DNA of 64,000 nucleotides from Welwitschia mirabilis (taxonomy: Eukaryota; Gnetophyta; Gnetopsida; Welwitschiales), in NCBI GenBank assembly GCA_051453625.1, contig JBOZIK010000001.1, positions 285,998,536 to 286,062,535 of the forward strand. The letters run 5' to 3'. Positions 1 to 13,360 of this stretch are shown piece by piece. The notes beneath the pieces are model-generated. The model made no database searches, was not told the origin of the DNA, and saw only the letters and a program-made list of their open reading frames with translations. Numbering within the stretch: position 1 is the stretch's first letter; the number at the start of each line of letters is the position of its first letter. The position numbers and the translations under genes were made by a program.

Positions 1-1021
1 TTGACATAGCAATCTTAAAGCTTATATAGTTGAATGTCAAATCATGGATATGATTCTAGGATTTATTTTTTGTTTCTTATATGGTTTTAGGCTTATTTTA
101 TTTCTTATATAATACCATAGATTTCTTGCATCTTTTGTATGATTCCATGATTTTTTTCTTTTTATTCTATTTGATCTTATAATCCTCTTCCTATTTATGT
201 AATACTTGAATTTTGAATCTAATTTTATGCTTATTAGATAAGATGAAATAAAACTACTAGGGTAATCAAATTATATGGCCTCAAAGTCTAGGACATCTAA
301 AGGGCTCCCATTGGCCATGATAGTGAACTGTGCAAGCAAATAGGGTAATTGAAGTATGTCTATGATCCATCTAGTTTTGCATGATAGGATTTTTTATACC
401 TTCAAAGGGTTTATTCCATATAAAGGATTCCTATTATCTATAGAAATGAACCTATACATAAATGACCATTGTTATCACCCTTCTAGTATTGCATTGTTGA
501 ATTATTAAAGCTTACAATATTGTACTATATTACTTATTAAAAATAAATGGATTTCAATATTTTTCCTCCTATATCAGCATATTCTAATCTTGGATGTATC
601 TCATGGATATTATCTTATCCTCATGCCTTAACTATATCCTCTAGGTTTTGTTCACCTTCCTTTCCACCTTCCATTGCTTGGGCCATACTAGCAACTATTA
701 TGATTTCACTATTCTTAGATCATATTGTTTATTTAAGCTTAGATGCAAGTATGGATTTTGATCATTAATGAAGGAGTTCTTACTACTATTAGCTTAAGAT
801 ATTTTTGTTATTTACTTATTTAGGATTTATGTATTTTCAATTTGTATTAAAACTAGATTTGTAAACTAGCTCTTATCTTTTAACTTGTAAATTTGTTTTA
901 TTATTATTGCAAGTTTTCTATGGCTCTTATGTAAACATTATAACTTTCTACTTATTAATTTATTTTATTATTAATGGTTGTAATTTTGGCATTTTCTTCA
1001 TCATGTTACTATCATAGGTAT

Positions 1022-1140
1022 TATTGTAATTGCCAACCAAAATTACTATTGTAATTACCACTCTATCATTACCATTGTAACAACCACTCCATAATTACTC
1101 TTGTAACTACTAATCCATAACAATTATTATACCTATCATT
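1022..1140. repeat. Degenerate ~27-bp tandem repeat inside the LTR
   Basis: About four diverged units built on 'accactccataattactattgtaac'-like sequence follow one another. The same repeat is present at the equivalent place in the other LTR (40,320-40,462), so it predates the separation of the two LTRs. Confidence 0.7.
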
Positions 1141-1374
1141 TTATAATTATTTTAGATAATAATTTTATGTTTTTACAATATCCTAAGATTCATTAAAGCA
1201 ATAATATTTTTATAACATAATTTTTAAAGGTGTTCTAAATGAGGTTATTACTACTAGTTATAATTAAATTATAAGTTCTTTTTTAATGTTTTATTTAATA
1301 TGTTTCTTAGAAGTCAAAATTAAAGTAAAATATGTCTTAGGGTTTTAATCTTATTTTCTTGAAAACATGGGGTT

Positions 1375-1379
1375 ATAAA
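1375..1379. repeat. Left target-site duplication of the array (ataaa)
   Basis: The sequence ataaa abuts LTR 1, and ataag abuts LTR 4 at 37,711-37,715. The uninterrupted paralogue reads ttataaaatagagag at 40,689, which fits a single original ataaa duplicated on insertion. Confidence 0.75.
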
Positions 1380-2997
1380 TGAAATATCCACCTTTTGCAC
1401 CTAAAAATTTCATATGTTGCTTTGATAGCAAAAGGTAAAGTTCAAAGTTTATAGTCATAAACTTTTACTTGCTCTAATACTAAAATTTAAAATCCACCTT
1501 TTGCATCTAAAAACTTCATATGTTTCTCAGATATCAAAATGTAAAATCCACATTTTTCACCCAAAAACTTAATGTTGCTTTGATTTAAAATTGTAATATT
1601 TATATTTTTTTATTTAAAGCCTAAAATTAATTAATTGCCAAATATTAATGTGATATTTAAAATTAATGGATAAGTTTATGTATAGCTTTAAAACTCTCTC
1701 TATTTGAAGTTTAATTAAGGAAAGTTGGACCTTAGGATCTATAATCAAAATAGCCTATTTTACATTGTTAGTATACCAAATGATAAAGTGATTTAAAACA
1801 TTTGAACATACCAAAATAGAGTATAGTTTTAACTGAAAACACCCAAGTCTTACTCTAAAAAGCATGAATTAAGCTTAAATTTATCAAAAAAGCCATTAGA
1901 AACTTATATTTTAAATCTTTCTTGCCTAAAAAAACAAAAATTTGAAATGTCCATGATTAGTGTCATATTTATTTGTCTCAAGTAATCTATGTACAACTAT
2001 CTAAAGATGAATATTTTAATGTTGTTCCTCTCATAACACTTGATTTATACATACAATGTAAATGAAAACATAGATTGTAAATGCAACTACAATGTAATCA
2101 TAGTACAAATGTAGATTGCATACATCACTGCATCTTCACAAAGTAAATGAAATCCTTAAAAATCCATTATTAAACTTAATATCACTCTCTTTTCTTCAAA
2201 TATCTTTGTTTCTTGACTAGAATAGATGATGGCTCTTTTTCAAAATTAGTTTATAGGTTATACTTTATTATCTAATGTGTTTTTTTTCTACTTTAAGCCC
2301 CACATCCATAACTCAACTTTTTTTTCTAAGAGATACACCATCAAATGTGAATTTACTTCTCTTCTTGGCCTCATCAAATGCCTCCTCCATTTTTACATAT
2401 TATCAGAAGAAAGCCTAAGGAATTTGTGTATATAAGAAAATAGAGGTAATGATGCAACTCTTCTCCAATGATGGCCTAAGTTCCCATTCACCATGCTTCC
2501 TTAGCATGCTACATATCCATAATCCTTATACTAATTTAACATTGAATAATTGTTTTAGATAACACTTCTTCAAAGTGATGATCAGAACCACTTAATCAAC
2601 AGCAAAATAAAATTCCTCCCTCTAGTGTGGCTTATTCAAGAATGGTTTTTGTAATAAGTTCAATTTTCATCACTGTGTTTCACTTATATTTTCATCAGAA
2701 AAAGAAAAAAATAGTAAATTTAACTATATTTTAAAATTTGCATTCTAGTGCTTCATCTCTTCCTTTCTCTTAGTTGTTACATTTCAAGAATTGATGCATC
2801 AATATATTTTTTTCCAATTCTTACAAAATATTTTCATCTTAAGCCTTAATAAAAGGTTAAAGAATGGCCAAATTTTTATTATATTTATAATTTTATGATA
2901 CCATTTTAACAAAAGTATTTTATTACTCTTTTTATATTAATCATATAATAAAGGCTTTTCATAAAGATGTTACTTCTTTTATATATGCAAACACAGA

Positions 2998-3000
2998 TGT

Positions 3001-3071
<71 letters not shown>

Positions 3072-3171
3072 NNNNNNNNNNNNNNNNNNNNNNNNNNNNN
3101 NNNNNNNNNNNNNNNNNNNNNNNNNNNNNNNNNNNNNNNNNNNNNNNNNNNNNNNNNNNNNNNNNNNNNNN

Positions 3172-3216
<45 letters not shown>

Positions 3217-3232
3217 GTGTGTGTGTGTGTGT
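2998..3232. repeat. (TG)n microsatellite interrupted by a 100-N gap
   Basis: Uninterrupted TG repeats flank an N block at 3072-3171. The true repeat length is unknown. The site sits at a position in the LTR where the sister LTRs have other simple repeats. Confidence 0.95.
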
Positions 3233-3839
3233 ATTATTTAAATTATTAATCTATTGAATGAATGTATTTATAAATATGCATTAAAGATATACTTTTTCTT
3301 ATTCATTATTCTATGTTTAAATGGTTTCCAAGAAATTTATAAAAGATGCATATCAAAAAAATTATTAAACTTTGCATTTTTTCATTAAAATATGATTTTA
3401 AGAATTGATATACATCATCAAAATTTTTGAATGAACCATTCTAAATATCCAAAGTATCTTAAGGCTATAAAAATATTTACAACATCTAGAAGATAAAAGA
3501 TCCATATGGCAGGATTACAAGTTTTAAGAATAATAATAGTTCACTCCAACATATTCTTCAAATAAAATCTAGACAATGATAACATCTACATCAATATGCA
3601 CTCCTTGGAAAATTAACTCAACATTTTTCTAAGCTAGTTTTTCCACCTATTTAACATAAGAATATGAAGTGAGAATCATGAAATCTTCACTGCTCCTAGT
3701 ATGGATGAGGTAAGGTAAAGATAAAGGTTAAAGAATCCCTAATCATAAGATAGAAAAAACAAGATTACGATTTCAAGGAAGGATATACAAATAAAATGAT
3801 AATAACTATTTTTAATAATTTTTCATATATTTTTTCTTA

Positions 3840-3972
3840 ACTACCTCATTTGGTGATTTGTGAAGTTCACTACCTCATTTAACAATCTTTGGATTTATTA
3901 ATTTCACAACCTCGTTTAGTGATCTATGTGTTCTTACATTCCACTACCTCATTTAGAAATCTATGAAATTCT
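3840..3972. repeat. ~37-bp minisatellite in LTR 1
   Basis: Three to four diverged units resembling 'cactacctcatttagtgatctatg' lie in tandem. Equivalent arrays with different copy numbers occur in the other three LTRs (11,890-12,095; 27,285-27,430; 36,285-36,450). Confidence 0.75.
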
Positions 3973-4538
3973 CATTTTCATAAATATTTGAAGATTATAC
4001 AATACAATAAGAAGATACAAGATATCAAATTCTATAAGAAATAAAGTTATACAAGCATAAATTTTGACAATGCAATTACACTCACATAAGTTCCCAGCTA
4101 CTTTGGACAAGTAGTACACCTCAAACTTTCATAATATTTATCATGAAAGTAATACAAATAAATACTTATAGATAAGTAATACATCTTAACATTTGCAAAA
4201 GTTTATAATAAAGCAATAGATTCATTAAGAAATAAGCATCTATCTAGACCATAAAAAGGATGCAAGAATAAAGAACCATACAAGAATGTAGAAAAATCTA
4301 GGATCATACAAGAAATAAGAGAATATCCTAAGACTATATAAGAAATAAAGAGGATATCAATGACCATACCTAAAACTCAATGAAAAACTTCTAATCTTTT
4401 AAAGAATTTAAGGCTTCAAGTATTCTAAGGCTTTAATATTTCCAAGACTCTAACATGTCCAAAGGTTTGAGATTTAAGGTTACTAAGATCCAATAATAAA
4501 TGATTTTTCAAATAATATAAATAAAAAGGGAAGAAATT

Positions 4539-4550
4539 CCTATATATAAG
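4539..4550 (-). promoter_or_regulatory. TATA box of LTR 1
   Basis: The plus strand reads cctatatataag; the minus strand gives a TATATATAGG box about 635 bp from the LTR start. A TATA-like motif lies at the matching offset in the sister LTRs and in the plus-strand related LTR (39,216), which supports a real U3 promoter. Confidence 0.6.
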
Positions 4551-5180
4551 AAGAAGATGAAGGAAATATTAAGAGACTATCTTTAAGAGATATGAAGAGA
4601 CTCTATCTTTGGAAAAAAATAGTGACAATTTCATAACCTCTAATCATTACTTTTTCTAGCTACTAGATGCTTTTAATACTTCATGATCACAATAATTGAT
4701 CATCATGTTAAAANNNNNNNNNNTTTATTTTTCTAATAAATAATAACCATGAAAAAGGTTCCTACATAAGTTACAAGATTTAAATTCTTTGGCATTTTTC
4801 AGATTAAGAAAAAAGAAGAAAAGTTAGTCATATGACATTATAATATTTTGAAATTTCAAAATAATCATTAATGCTAACTCAAGTAAGTCATTCATAAGGA
4901 AATGCCAAACTTCAAAAGAAATACACTATTTTGTCATAAATAAGAAAAAGGAAACTTAATACTACTTATTTTTGTTTAACTAATTTAGGGGGACATTTAG
5001 AAATTAAATTTTAAGAAATAATATAAAGATAAGATTTCTATACCTATACATATTTTATCATTTCTAATAAACTCTAGCCTATACAACATTAATTTAGACT
5101 ATTTTATTTATTTATTTCTATTAAAACATTTAAATAATTTAGGTTAAGTTTTAAAATATTTGAAAATTTAGGACATGACA

Positions 5181-5194
5181 TTTCTCACCTCCTT
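5181..5194 (-). other. Polypurine tract of internal region A
   Basis: The minus strand reads AAGGAGGTGAGAAA immediately before the LTR start TGTCATG. Copy B has the same tract in the same place (13,347-13,360). Confidence 0.8.
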
Positions 5195-6001
5195 AAGAAG
5201 TCTCCTCCTAGAAACTTGCCAAAAGTTTTAGTTTTCATTGCTAAATATCTGCTTTCATCTCCTAAGTTACTTCTTCTATAGATTAATCTAGTCATTGTAT
5301 CTTATATAGTTTTTCCTCGTAACACCATCTAATTTTCATCTAAAATCTTAATTGATTGAGATTTATTTGAATAATATAAGAGGATACCTACTTTTTAATA
5401 GAATTATCTTAGTCTTATCAACCAAACATTTCCTCAACAAGATTATGTGAAACACATTGTAAAGAGTTGATAGACATGATGATAAGGCTAACTCATAAGA
5501 TACCAATCTAATTCTTTTGATAATCTAATAAGGTCCTATAAATCTTGGGACTAATTTTTCATTTTTACCAAACCTAAAAACTCCTTTAAAATATGATTAT
5601 TTAACATAAACATGATCTCATTCTTGAAACTCTATCTCTTCTTTGATGATTTGCATACTTAGCTTGTCTATCATTAACCATCTTTAATCTTTTTCTAATC
5701 ATTCTCACTTTATCTTATAAATCTTAAGTGGATGGTACCTCTAATGATTGCTTATCTACTATATCAAATCATATTACTAGTATTTTACGTTTCTTTCCCT
5801 ATAATTCTTCAAAAGTTACACATCATATTGATTCTTAATAGCTATTATTATAAGTGAATTCCACCAATTCTAAATGATCTATTAAAGATCCTCTAAAATT
5901 CAAAATTATTGATCTTGATAAATCTTTTAAAATTTGATTTGTTCTTTCTAATTGGTCATCTATTTAAGGATGAAAAGTGGTATCCAAATTTAAATTAGTT
6001 C

Positions 6002-6262
6002 TCAATTCTTTATGAAATGATGTAAAAATCTAGATGTAAACTTACTATCTCTATGTAAATTAATTCTTGTAGATATTCCACGTAATTCAGTCATAATCCT
6101 TACATACTCATTTGTAATCTTTTCAATTAAATCTGTTATTTTTGCTAGATAAAAATATGCACTTTTGGTTAATATACTAGCCACTATCAAAATAGAATCA
6201 TATCCTTCTTTATCTTGGGTAGATCTATAATAAAATTCATACTGACTACTTTTAATTTTCAT
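6002..6262 (-). pseudogene. Integrase core fragment (gypsy, copy A)
   Basis: An 86-codon open stretch carries GYDSILIVASILTKSAYF followed by the conserved RDSKFTSRF block, corresponding to the catalytic core of a gypsy integrase between the first Asp (WD.VTGL region, mutated) and the second Asp. The expected VSDRD is altered to LHRD. The frame is open only by chance survival; flanking integrase sequence is interrupted by stops. Confidence 0.85.
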
Positions 6263-7388
6263 TCTAGAATGCCATGGAAGTACAAAATTCTAGCTAAATT
6301 TTGATGTTTATCTTTGATCCTTGACATTTCATACATTTGGCTACAAAGTTAGTAGCTTTAAAACTTATTCTTAACCACTAAAAATTCTAGTTAACATCTT
6401 TCCACATCTTATTAACTCTTGTGTGCATAGCATACCATGTACTATAAAATTCATTGAAAATAATCTATTTCACTTACTCTTTATTAGGTACTGAAATTTT
6501 ATCTTAAAAAGTAAAAAATTTGGTAATATAAATTGTGAGCCCTTCTTCTTTCATCTTTTTTACAATGATAATTTTATTGTAGATTAAAAATCAATTTATA
6601 CAAATCTCTTCATGCACTTAAGTAATTAACAAAATGTCATTTCTTACTTAGCATGGCATCCAGTACATTTGCTTTTCCTTTATGGTAATTTATTGTTAAT
6701 TCATAATCTTAAAAAATTCCACCCATATTAATTACCTAATGTTCAGCTGGACTAACTATGAAAGTATTTGAAACTTTTATGATCTATTTAAATGTTAAAT
6801 TTTTTTTGTATAAATAATGCCTCTAAATCATAAGTGCATGAATTATAGTAACTAGTTCTAAATCCTATACAAGATAATTCTTTTCATGATTATTTAATTA
6901 TCTTCATCCATATGTAATAACTCTTCCTTCCTACATTAACACTACTCCTAATCCTTCTTCAAAAGCATTAGTATAAATTGTATACATTTTCTTAGGTTTT
7001 GAGATTTTCAAAATAGGTGCAAATACAAGTACCTCTTTTAAATTTTGAAATGCTTCATCATAATGTATAGTCTAATTAATTGGATTTTCTTTTCAAAATA
7101 AGGATATAATAGAACCACAACTTGTGATAAATTTGGAGTAAATCTTCTATAATATCTAGCTATTATAAGAAAACTTTTTACTTTAATTATTAATTCTGGG
7201 TTGGTTTAATCTATTAATACTTATACTTTACTGTTATCCATACTAATCCCTTCTTTTGAAATTACATGTTCTAAAAATTTGATATTAGTTAATCAAAGTT
7301 CACACTTTTTAGGGTTAGCATAAAATTGATTTCTTCTTAAAGTGTCTAATACTAGTCATAGATATTTTTTATAATCTTCCTTAGTTGA

Positions 7389-7430
7389 TGAATATACCAA
7401 AATGTCATTAATAAACACTACCACGAGTTC
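7389..7430 (-). pseudogene. RT catalytic motif with Asp to Asn change (copy A)
   Basis: The minus strand encodes YLDELVVVFINDILVYS. The usual gypsy motif has two adjacent aspartates (FIDDILVYS) that bind the catalytic metals. The first is Asn here, so this copy would be inactive even without its other lesions. Confidence 0.85.
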
Positions 7431-9585
7431 ATCTAGATATGCTAAAAAAATGTTATTCATAATTTTCATAAATGCAATTGTTACATTAATAAGTCTAAAT
7501 GGCACTCTCAAAATTCATATTGGTCATACCTAGTGCAAAATGTCATTTTGAAAATATCTTCTTCCTTAATTCTAAGTTGATGGTATCCTAATTTGGGATT
7601 AATCTTTGATAAAAAATTGGAAAACTTTTATTGATCAAATAAATCATTAACTCTAAGTAATGAATAAATATTTTTTGTTATTACTCTATTTAGCATTCTA
7701 TAATCCATCCATATCCTCAATGCTCCATCTTTCTTTTTAACAAATAACATTGGTTTAACCCATTGTAAAATGCTTATCCTAACTAATTCTTTATTAAAAA
7801 GTGCCATTAACTAAGTTTTTAATTCTACCAACTCAATAAGCAGCAATTTATATGATGCCTTTGTGATAGGCTTCACTCCTTTTTAAGAGTTATTTTGAAA
7901 TCTTCTACTCTTTTTGGAGGATATTATAACTCCTCAAGGAAAACATCTAAAAATTCTTATACTACTAGAATATGTCACATATTTGAATTTATTTAAAGAG
8001 ACAACTAAAATTTAATAATTCTAAATTTTTTTTCATCTCTAATTTCATTTTTCAATTTCTTACCTCTAATTATTTTTTTTGACATAGGTCCTAACATAAT
8101 TGAAAAACACACTATTTTCCTGTCAAATCTAATACTATAACATTCATGTGATACTAATATATTTGAGCTTTATTTTCTTGCAACCAATTTATTCCTAGAA
8201 TAATATCTAAATAACCTAGTTATAATATAATAGTTGTACTTTGAATTTATAATCATCAATATGTAATGTAGACATAGGTGTTTCTCTTATTTTTTTTATT
8301 TGACTATCATTTAGGAGCTCTACTATGAGTTGATTGACATTCTTAATTTTTCAAAATATCTTTCTAGCTATTAAGTATGAAATGAAAGAATTAGATGCAC
8401 CTAGGTCTACTAAAATTTTTTGTAGAAAGATTTAATAAAGTACTTATAATTTCCAAAATCACTTCTAGTTAACTACTTTCCTTAGAGGCCAGGGCATACA
8501 GATTCCTAACATTTATTGTACTTAGTTCCTATTTCTTCCTTTTAGAATAATGCCTTACATAATGAGATCTTTAACGTAGAAAACACCTTATATTCCTGAA
8601 ATTATTAGTTGCATTTTTGAAAGACTAATCATTTCTTGATGGACTTACAAATCTGCCTCTTTCTCTAGTTGGTTACATTTGCATTTCTTTCTTGTAGTTG
8701 ATGTTTTTTGAGGTATTAATTATAACCATATTTACTGTACCTTTTACTCTAACTATACATGTACTTTTTTGAATGATTTCTTCCATAGTTGTATTATTCT
8801 AGTATCTTAAGTTATTTTTCTATTTCCTTAAAGATTTTGTTCATTTTCCAAGATTTCTCAGTAAATCTAGTCTTTTCTAAGGCCTTAAAATAGTCTTAAG
8901 TTAAAATAATTTGACTTTATTTTGAATTACTAAATGTAGGTTAGTTATAAATATCTTGACTATCACTTCTTCACTACCTACTAATTCCATAACATGTCTC
9001 AAAAGTTTCATAAATTTATGCTTGAATTAGGCTATTGTCATGAAATCCTCTCTAAGATTATGGAATTCATCTACCTTTGTATTTTTAAAGAACCTAGTGA
9101 TATATCTACCTGTGAATCTTTCTTAAAAATCCTCCCATGTCATATGCATTGGAAATGATGTTTGAAGTCTTTCTACACCCCACCATGAAGCTAATTATAT
9201 CATAAGTTCATGAGTTACTAAAATTTCCTTTTATTCTATAGTAAAATTAAATAATTCCAATTATTTTTGTATGAAAATCGATTAAGCTTCTACATTTGTT
9301 CCATTATTGACCCTTCAAAATTTAGAGTATTTTCCCTCTTAAATTACATCATCATCTATCTAAGATAATCATTATTTTTCCTACCATTGCTTTACTCATG
9401 AATCTCACTTACTAAGTTATTAACCACATTCCCTAATGTTTTGACTGCATTTGATTATTTTACTTATTTTCTTATGGCCATATTGATCCTATGAAAATCA
9501 AACTACATACATTACAAACCTAGAATTTGATGTTAAAACTTATAACAACTTAAGAGTAGTTATGCCTAGTGAAATTGCAACCTAG

Positions 9586-9597
9586 ACTCTCATCTCG
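9586..9597 (-). other. Degenerate primer-binding site of copy A
   Basis: This is the position equivalent to the clear initiator-Met tRNA PBS of copy C (34,301-34,312), just inside the LTR. It reads CGAGATGAGAGT on the minus strand, several changes from TGGTATCAGAGC. Confidence 0.55.
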
Positions 9598-11206
9598 AAA
9601 TGTAATATTTACTTTGCACAACTAAAAACTTCATATGTTAATCTAATACTAAAATGAAAAGTCCAAAATTTATATCTAAAAACTTTTACTTGCTCTAATA
9701 ATAAAATGTAAAATCTATCTTTTGCACCTAAAAACTTCATATGTTGCTCTAATATCAAAATGTAAAATCCCTATGTTTCACTTACAAACTCAAATGTTAT
9801 TTTGTAATAAAATGTAACATCCACTTTTTTTAATTTAGAGCCTAAAATAATGAATTGATAAATATTAATGTGGTATTTAATATTAATGATTGGTCTTATG
9901 CATATATTTAAAACTATCTCTATTTGAAATTTAATTAAGTGAAGTTAGGCCTCAGGGTCCATGTAATCAAAATAACCTATTTTACATTGTTTATGCATCT
10001 ATTCACAACAATGACCTAAAACATCTAAAAATGTGAAATCAGACTATGTTTTTAATTAGAAACACCCGAATTTTATTCAAAAGGATACAAATTAAGCTCA
10101 AATTTACCAAAAAAAACCATTATATAGTTATGTTTTAAGTCATTTTTTACATAAAAAAATAATAATTCAAAGCTTCAATAACCAATTCCATATTTATTTT
10201 TCTTAAATAAACTATCTACAACTATCTAAATATGAGTCCTTTAATGTTGTTCCTCTCATAATGGTTGAATTATATATGAAATGAAAATGCAAACATAGGT
10301 TGCTAGCACAACTACAATGTAAATGCAATGTAAACATAGGTCACATACATTACTGCACCTTTACAAAGTAACTAAAACACTTAAAAATCCATTATTAAAG
10401 TTGATATCACTCTTGTTTTATTTAAAGATATTTGTTTCTTTATTGGAATGGATGATGGATTTTCTCTAAAATTAATTTATAGGTTATACACTATTATCTA
10501 ATGTGTTGTTTCTCCCACTTTGAGCCTTACATCTATAACTCAATTTTATTTTCCTAAAGTTGCACCATCAAATATGAATATACTTCTCTTCTTAGCTTTA
10601 CTAAATGTTATCTCCATTTTTATACATTATTATAAGAAGGCCCAAGGAACTTGGGTAAAGAAGAAAATAGAGGTAGCGATGTAACTCTTCTCCAATAGTG
10701 GCCTAGATGCCTACTTATCATGGTTTCTTAGCATGTTGAATAGCCTTAAACCTTAAACCAATTTAATATTAAGTATTTATTTTTAGATAATTCTTCTTCA
10801 AAGTGAAGCTCAAAAATATTTAACTAGCAGCAAAATAAAATTTTAACCCCTAATGTGGCTTATTCTAAAACTCATTACAAGAAGTTCAATTTTCATCATT
10901 GCATTTCAATTACAATCTTACCAAGAAAAAATAAATAGTAGCAAATTAAACTAGATTTTCAAGAGTGGAATTCCAATGCTTTATCTCTTACTTCCTCTCC
11001 ATTATTACATTGTAAATATTGACACATTAACATATTTCTTTTTAATGCTTACTAAATATTTTTCTCTTAGGCATTAAAAAAGGACTAAAGAATGGCAAAA
11101 TTATTATAAACTTTAAATATTATGCTATCATTTTAACAAAAGAGTTTTATTACTTTTTTTATATTAACCATTTAATAAAGGCTTTTTATAAATATGTTAG
11201 TCCTTA

Positions 11207-11223
11207 TATGTGTGTGTGTGTAT

Positions 11224-11279
<56 letters not shown>

Positions 11280-11282
11280 CTC

Positions 11283-11314
<32 letters not shown>
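11207..11314. repeat. Compound microsatellite (TG)n-(TC)n-(TATC)n
   Basis: A short TG run (11,208-11,221) is followed by a long TC run (11,227-11,270) and about seven TATC units (11,285-11,314). It occupies the same LTR position as the TG tract of LTR 1. The apparent reading frame across it (SLSLSL…, IYLS repeats) is simple repeat, not a gene. Confidence 0.95.
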
Positions 11315-11315
<1 letters not shown>

Positions 11316-11889
11316 ATATTATATTCAAATTATTATTCTAATGAATGAATGCATTTATACATCTTCATTAAAAATATAATTTTATTTATTCATTATTCTA
11401 TGCTTAAACTATAGAAGTTCCAAAGACAGTTATAAAAGATGCATATGAACAAATTGTTAAACTTCACATCTTCTATTAAAATATGATTTTAAGAAGAGAT
11501 ATACATCATCAAAATTTTTGAATGAAACATTACAACATCTGGAATATAAAAGATCCATATGACAAGATTACAAGTTTTAACAACAATAATAAGTCACTCT
11601 AACATTGTCTTCAAACACAAATTGGACAATAATAATATTCACTTCAACATTCCCTCCTTGGTAAATTAACTTAGCTTTTTTATAATATAGTTTGTTTACT
11701 TCTTTAACACAAGAATATGAAGTGAGAAACATGAAATCTTCATAGCTCCTAATATAACCAGGGCAAGACAAAGATAAAGATAAAAGAATCTCTAATCACA
11801 AGATAGATAAGATAAGATCAAGATTTCAAGTGAAGTATTTATGAAAATGAAATGAGAATAATCAGTTCTCAATAATTTTTAATATATTT

Positions 11890-12095
11890 TTCCTTTACTA
11901 CCTTGTTCAATGATATGTGAAGTCCACTGCTCATTCAATGATCTATGAATCTCTTAAGTCCACTACTCATTTAGTGATTTATGGATCTATCAATCCCACT
12001 ACCTTATTTAGCGATCTGTGGATCTATCAATCTCACTATCCCATGTAATGATCTATGAGTTCTCACATTCCACTATCTAATTTTGTGATCTATGG
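11890..12095. repeat. ~37-bp minisatellite in LTR 2
   Basis: Five to six units resembling 'cccactaccttatttagcgatctgtggatctatcaat' lie in tandem, more than in LTR 1. Confidence 0.75.
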
Positions 12096-12710
12096 AATTT
12101 TTATTTCCATGAAGATATGAAGATTAATGATGTTGTAGTATGATACAAAATTCATTATCACAGATTCTACAAAATACATTACAAAATAATTTTAACAATA
12201 TATCAATTTTTATAAGAAATGAAGTTATATAAGAATAGATTTCAGTAATGCAATTACACTCACATAGGTTACAAGCTAATGTGGACAAGTAGTACATCTC
12301 AAACTTTCATAACATTTATCAAGAAAGTGGTAGAAAGAAGTACTTATAAACAAGTAATACATCTAAAAATTTTACAAAAATTTTTAAGAAACTAGTAGAT
12401 TCATTAAGAAATAAGCATCCATCTAGATCATAAAAAGAATGCAAGAATAAAGAACCATACAAGAATGTAGATAGATCTAGGACCATACAAGAAATAAGAT
12501 AAAATATTAAGACCATATAAGAAATTAATAAGATATTTAAGACCATACTTAAAATTTAATGCAAAATTTCTAATCTTCTAAATACTTTAAAATTTCAAGG
12601 ATTCAATGTTTCCAAGACTTCTAACATTCCTAAAGCTCTAAGATTCAAGGTTTCTAAGATCTAATAATAAAGGATTTTATAAAGCATACAAATAAAAAGG
12701 GAAAAAAGTC

Positions 12711-12720
12711 CTGCATATAA
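12711..12720 (-). promoter_or_regulatory. Decayed TATA box of LTR 2
   Basis: The plus strand reads ctgcatataa about 631 bp from the LTR start, where the sister LTRs have ctatatata. The box is partly mutated. Confidence 0.4.
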
Positions 12721-13346
12721 CAACAAAATGAAGGGAATATAAAGATACTATCTTAAAGACGATATGAAAAGATACTATCTTTGGAAAACATGGTTATGAT
12801 TTCATAACCACTAATCATTGATTTACCTAGCCCATAGATGCTTTTAATATTTCATCATAATACTAACTACTCATCATGCCAAAAAATTATTTTGCTAATA
12901 AGTAATAATCATAAAAATAATGCCCACATAATTTATAAGATTCAAATTCTTTGGAATTTTTAAAAATAAGTAAAAGGAAGAAAAGTTAGTCACATGGTAA
13001 TATAATATTTTAAAATTCTAAAATAATAGTTAATTCTAACTTAAAAAAAGTTATTCACAAGGAAATGACAAAACTTCAAAAGCTTGTTACTATTTTTTCA
13101 CAAATAAGAAAAAGGAAACTTAATAGTAGTTTTTTTTAAAACAAATCAAAGGAAGGAATTTAGCAATTAAATTCTAATAAATAATAACAAAATAAGATTT
13201 CATCACCTATACATATTTTTCCACCTTTAATAAATCTTTTATCATATAAGACATTAATTTAGACTATTTTATATATTTTTCTATATTAAAGTACTTGAAA
13301 ATTTTTTGGCTAAGTTTTAAAATCTTTGGAAATTCAGAACATGAAA

Positions 13347-13360
13347 TTTCTCACCTTCTT
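13347..13360 (-). other. Polypurine tract of internal region B
   Basis: The minus strand reads AAGAAGGTGAGAAA next to the start of LTR 2. Confidence 0.75.

Larger units (their letters stand above)
1..1379 (+). repeat. Left part of a plus-strand Ty3/gypsy LTR (host element of the array)
   Basis: This stretch aligns along its whole length with 39,345-40,695, which belongs to the 3' LTR of the same plus-strand element. The first 0.77 kb of this LTR lies before the window. Its right part resumes at 37,716 after the 36 kb insertion. Parts of it match the reverse complement of the minus-strand array LTRs, so the two are related subfamilies in opposite orientation. It contains a degenerate tandem repeat at about 1022-1140. 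The open frame at 547-768 has no recognisable domain and is probably chance. Confidence 0.8.
1380..5180 (-). repeat. Array LTR 1 (3' LTR of internal region A), Tekay/Del-like gypsy
   Basis: The minus strand begins TGTCATGTCC just after a polypurine tract (5181-5194) and ends at a degenerate TGAAATATCC/…CA boundary at 1380. The neighbouring copies at 9601, 26,220 and 34,316 align over their length. The left flank is the 5-bp target duplication ataaa (1375-1379). A TATA box lies about 635 bp from the 5' end, leaving an unusually long R-U5 of roughly 3.1 kb. The LTR contains a (TG)n tract with a gap, a ~37-bp minisatellite (3840-3972) and a 10-N gap. Confidence 0.85.
5181..9600 (-). mobile_element. 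Internal region A of a Tekay/Del-like Ty3/gypsy chromovirus (broken gag-pol)
   Basis: Read on the minus strand the order is PBS remnant, gag, CCHC knuckle remnant (about 8540-8590), protease (8358-8413), reverse transcriptase (about 7220-7860), RNase H (about 6660-6900), integrase (about 5830-6400), and a post-integrase/chromodomain part ending at the polypurine tract. Visible motifs include the RT block [16 protein letters not shown] (7690-7765), a YxDD-equivalent motif reading FINDILVYS, RNase H HALK and TDHKS, and integrase RDSKFTSRF. Many stops and frameshifts make it non-functional. The length of 4.42 kb is normal for an internal region of this lineage. Confidence 0.88.
9601..13346 (-). 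repeat. Array LTR 2, shared between internal regions A and B
   Basis: The LTR runs from TGTAATATTT (9601) to gaacatgaaa (13,346) on the plus strand and aligns with LTRs 1, 3 and 4. It is flanked by the PBS end of A on the left and the polypurine tract of B on the right, with no target duplication, so it is used by both elements. It contains TG/TC/TATC microsatellites and a ~37-bp minisatellite. Confidence 0.87.

Noticed and set aside
2967-3257. Three overlapping plus-strand frames of alternating Cys-Val
   Set aside because: They are translations of a (TG)n microsatellite across an N gap, not protein genes.
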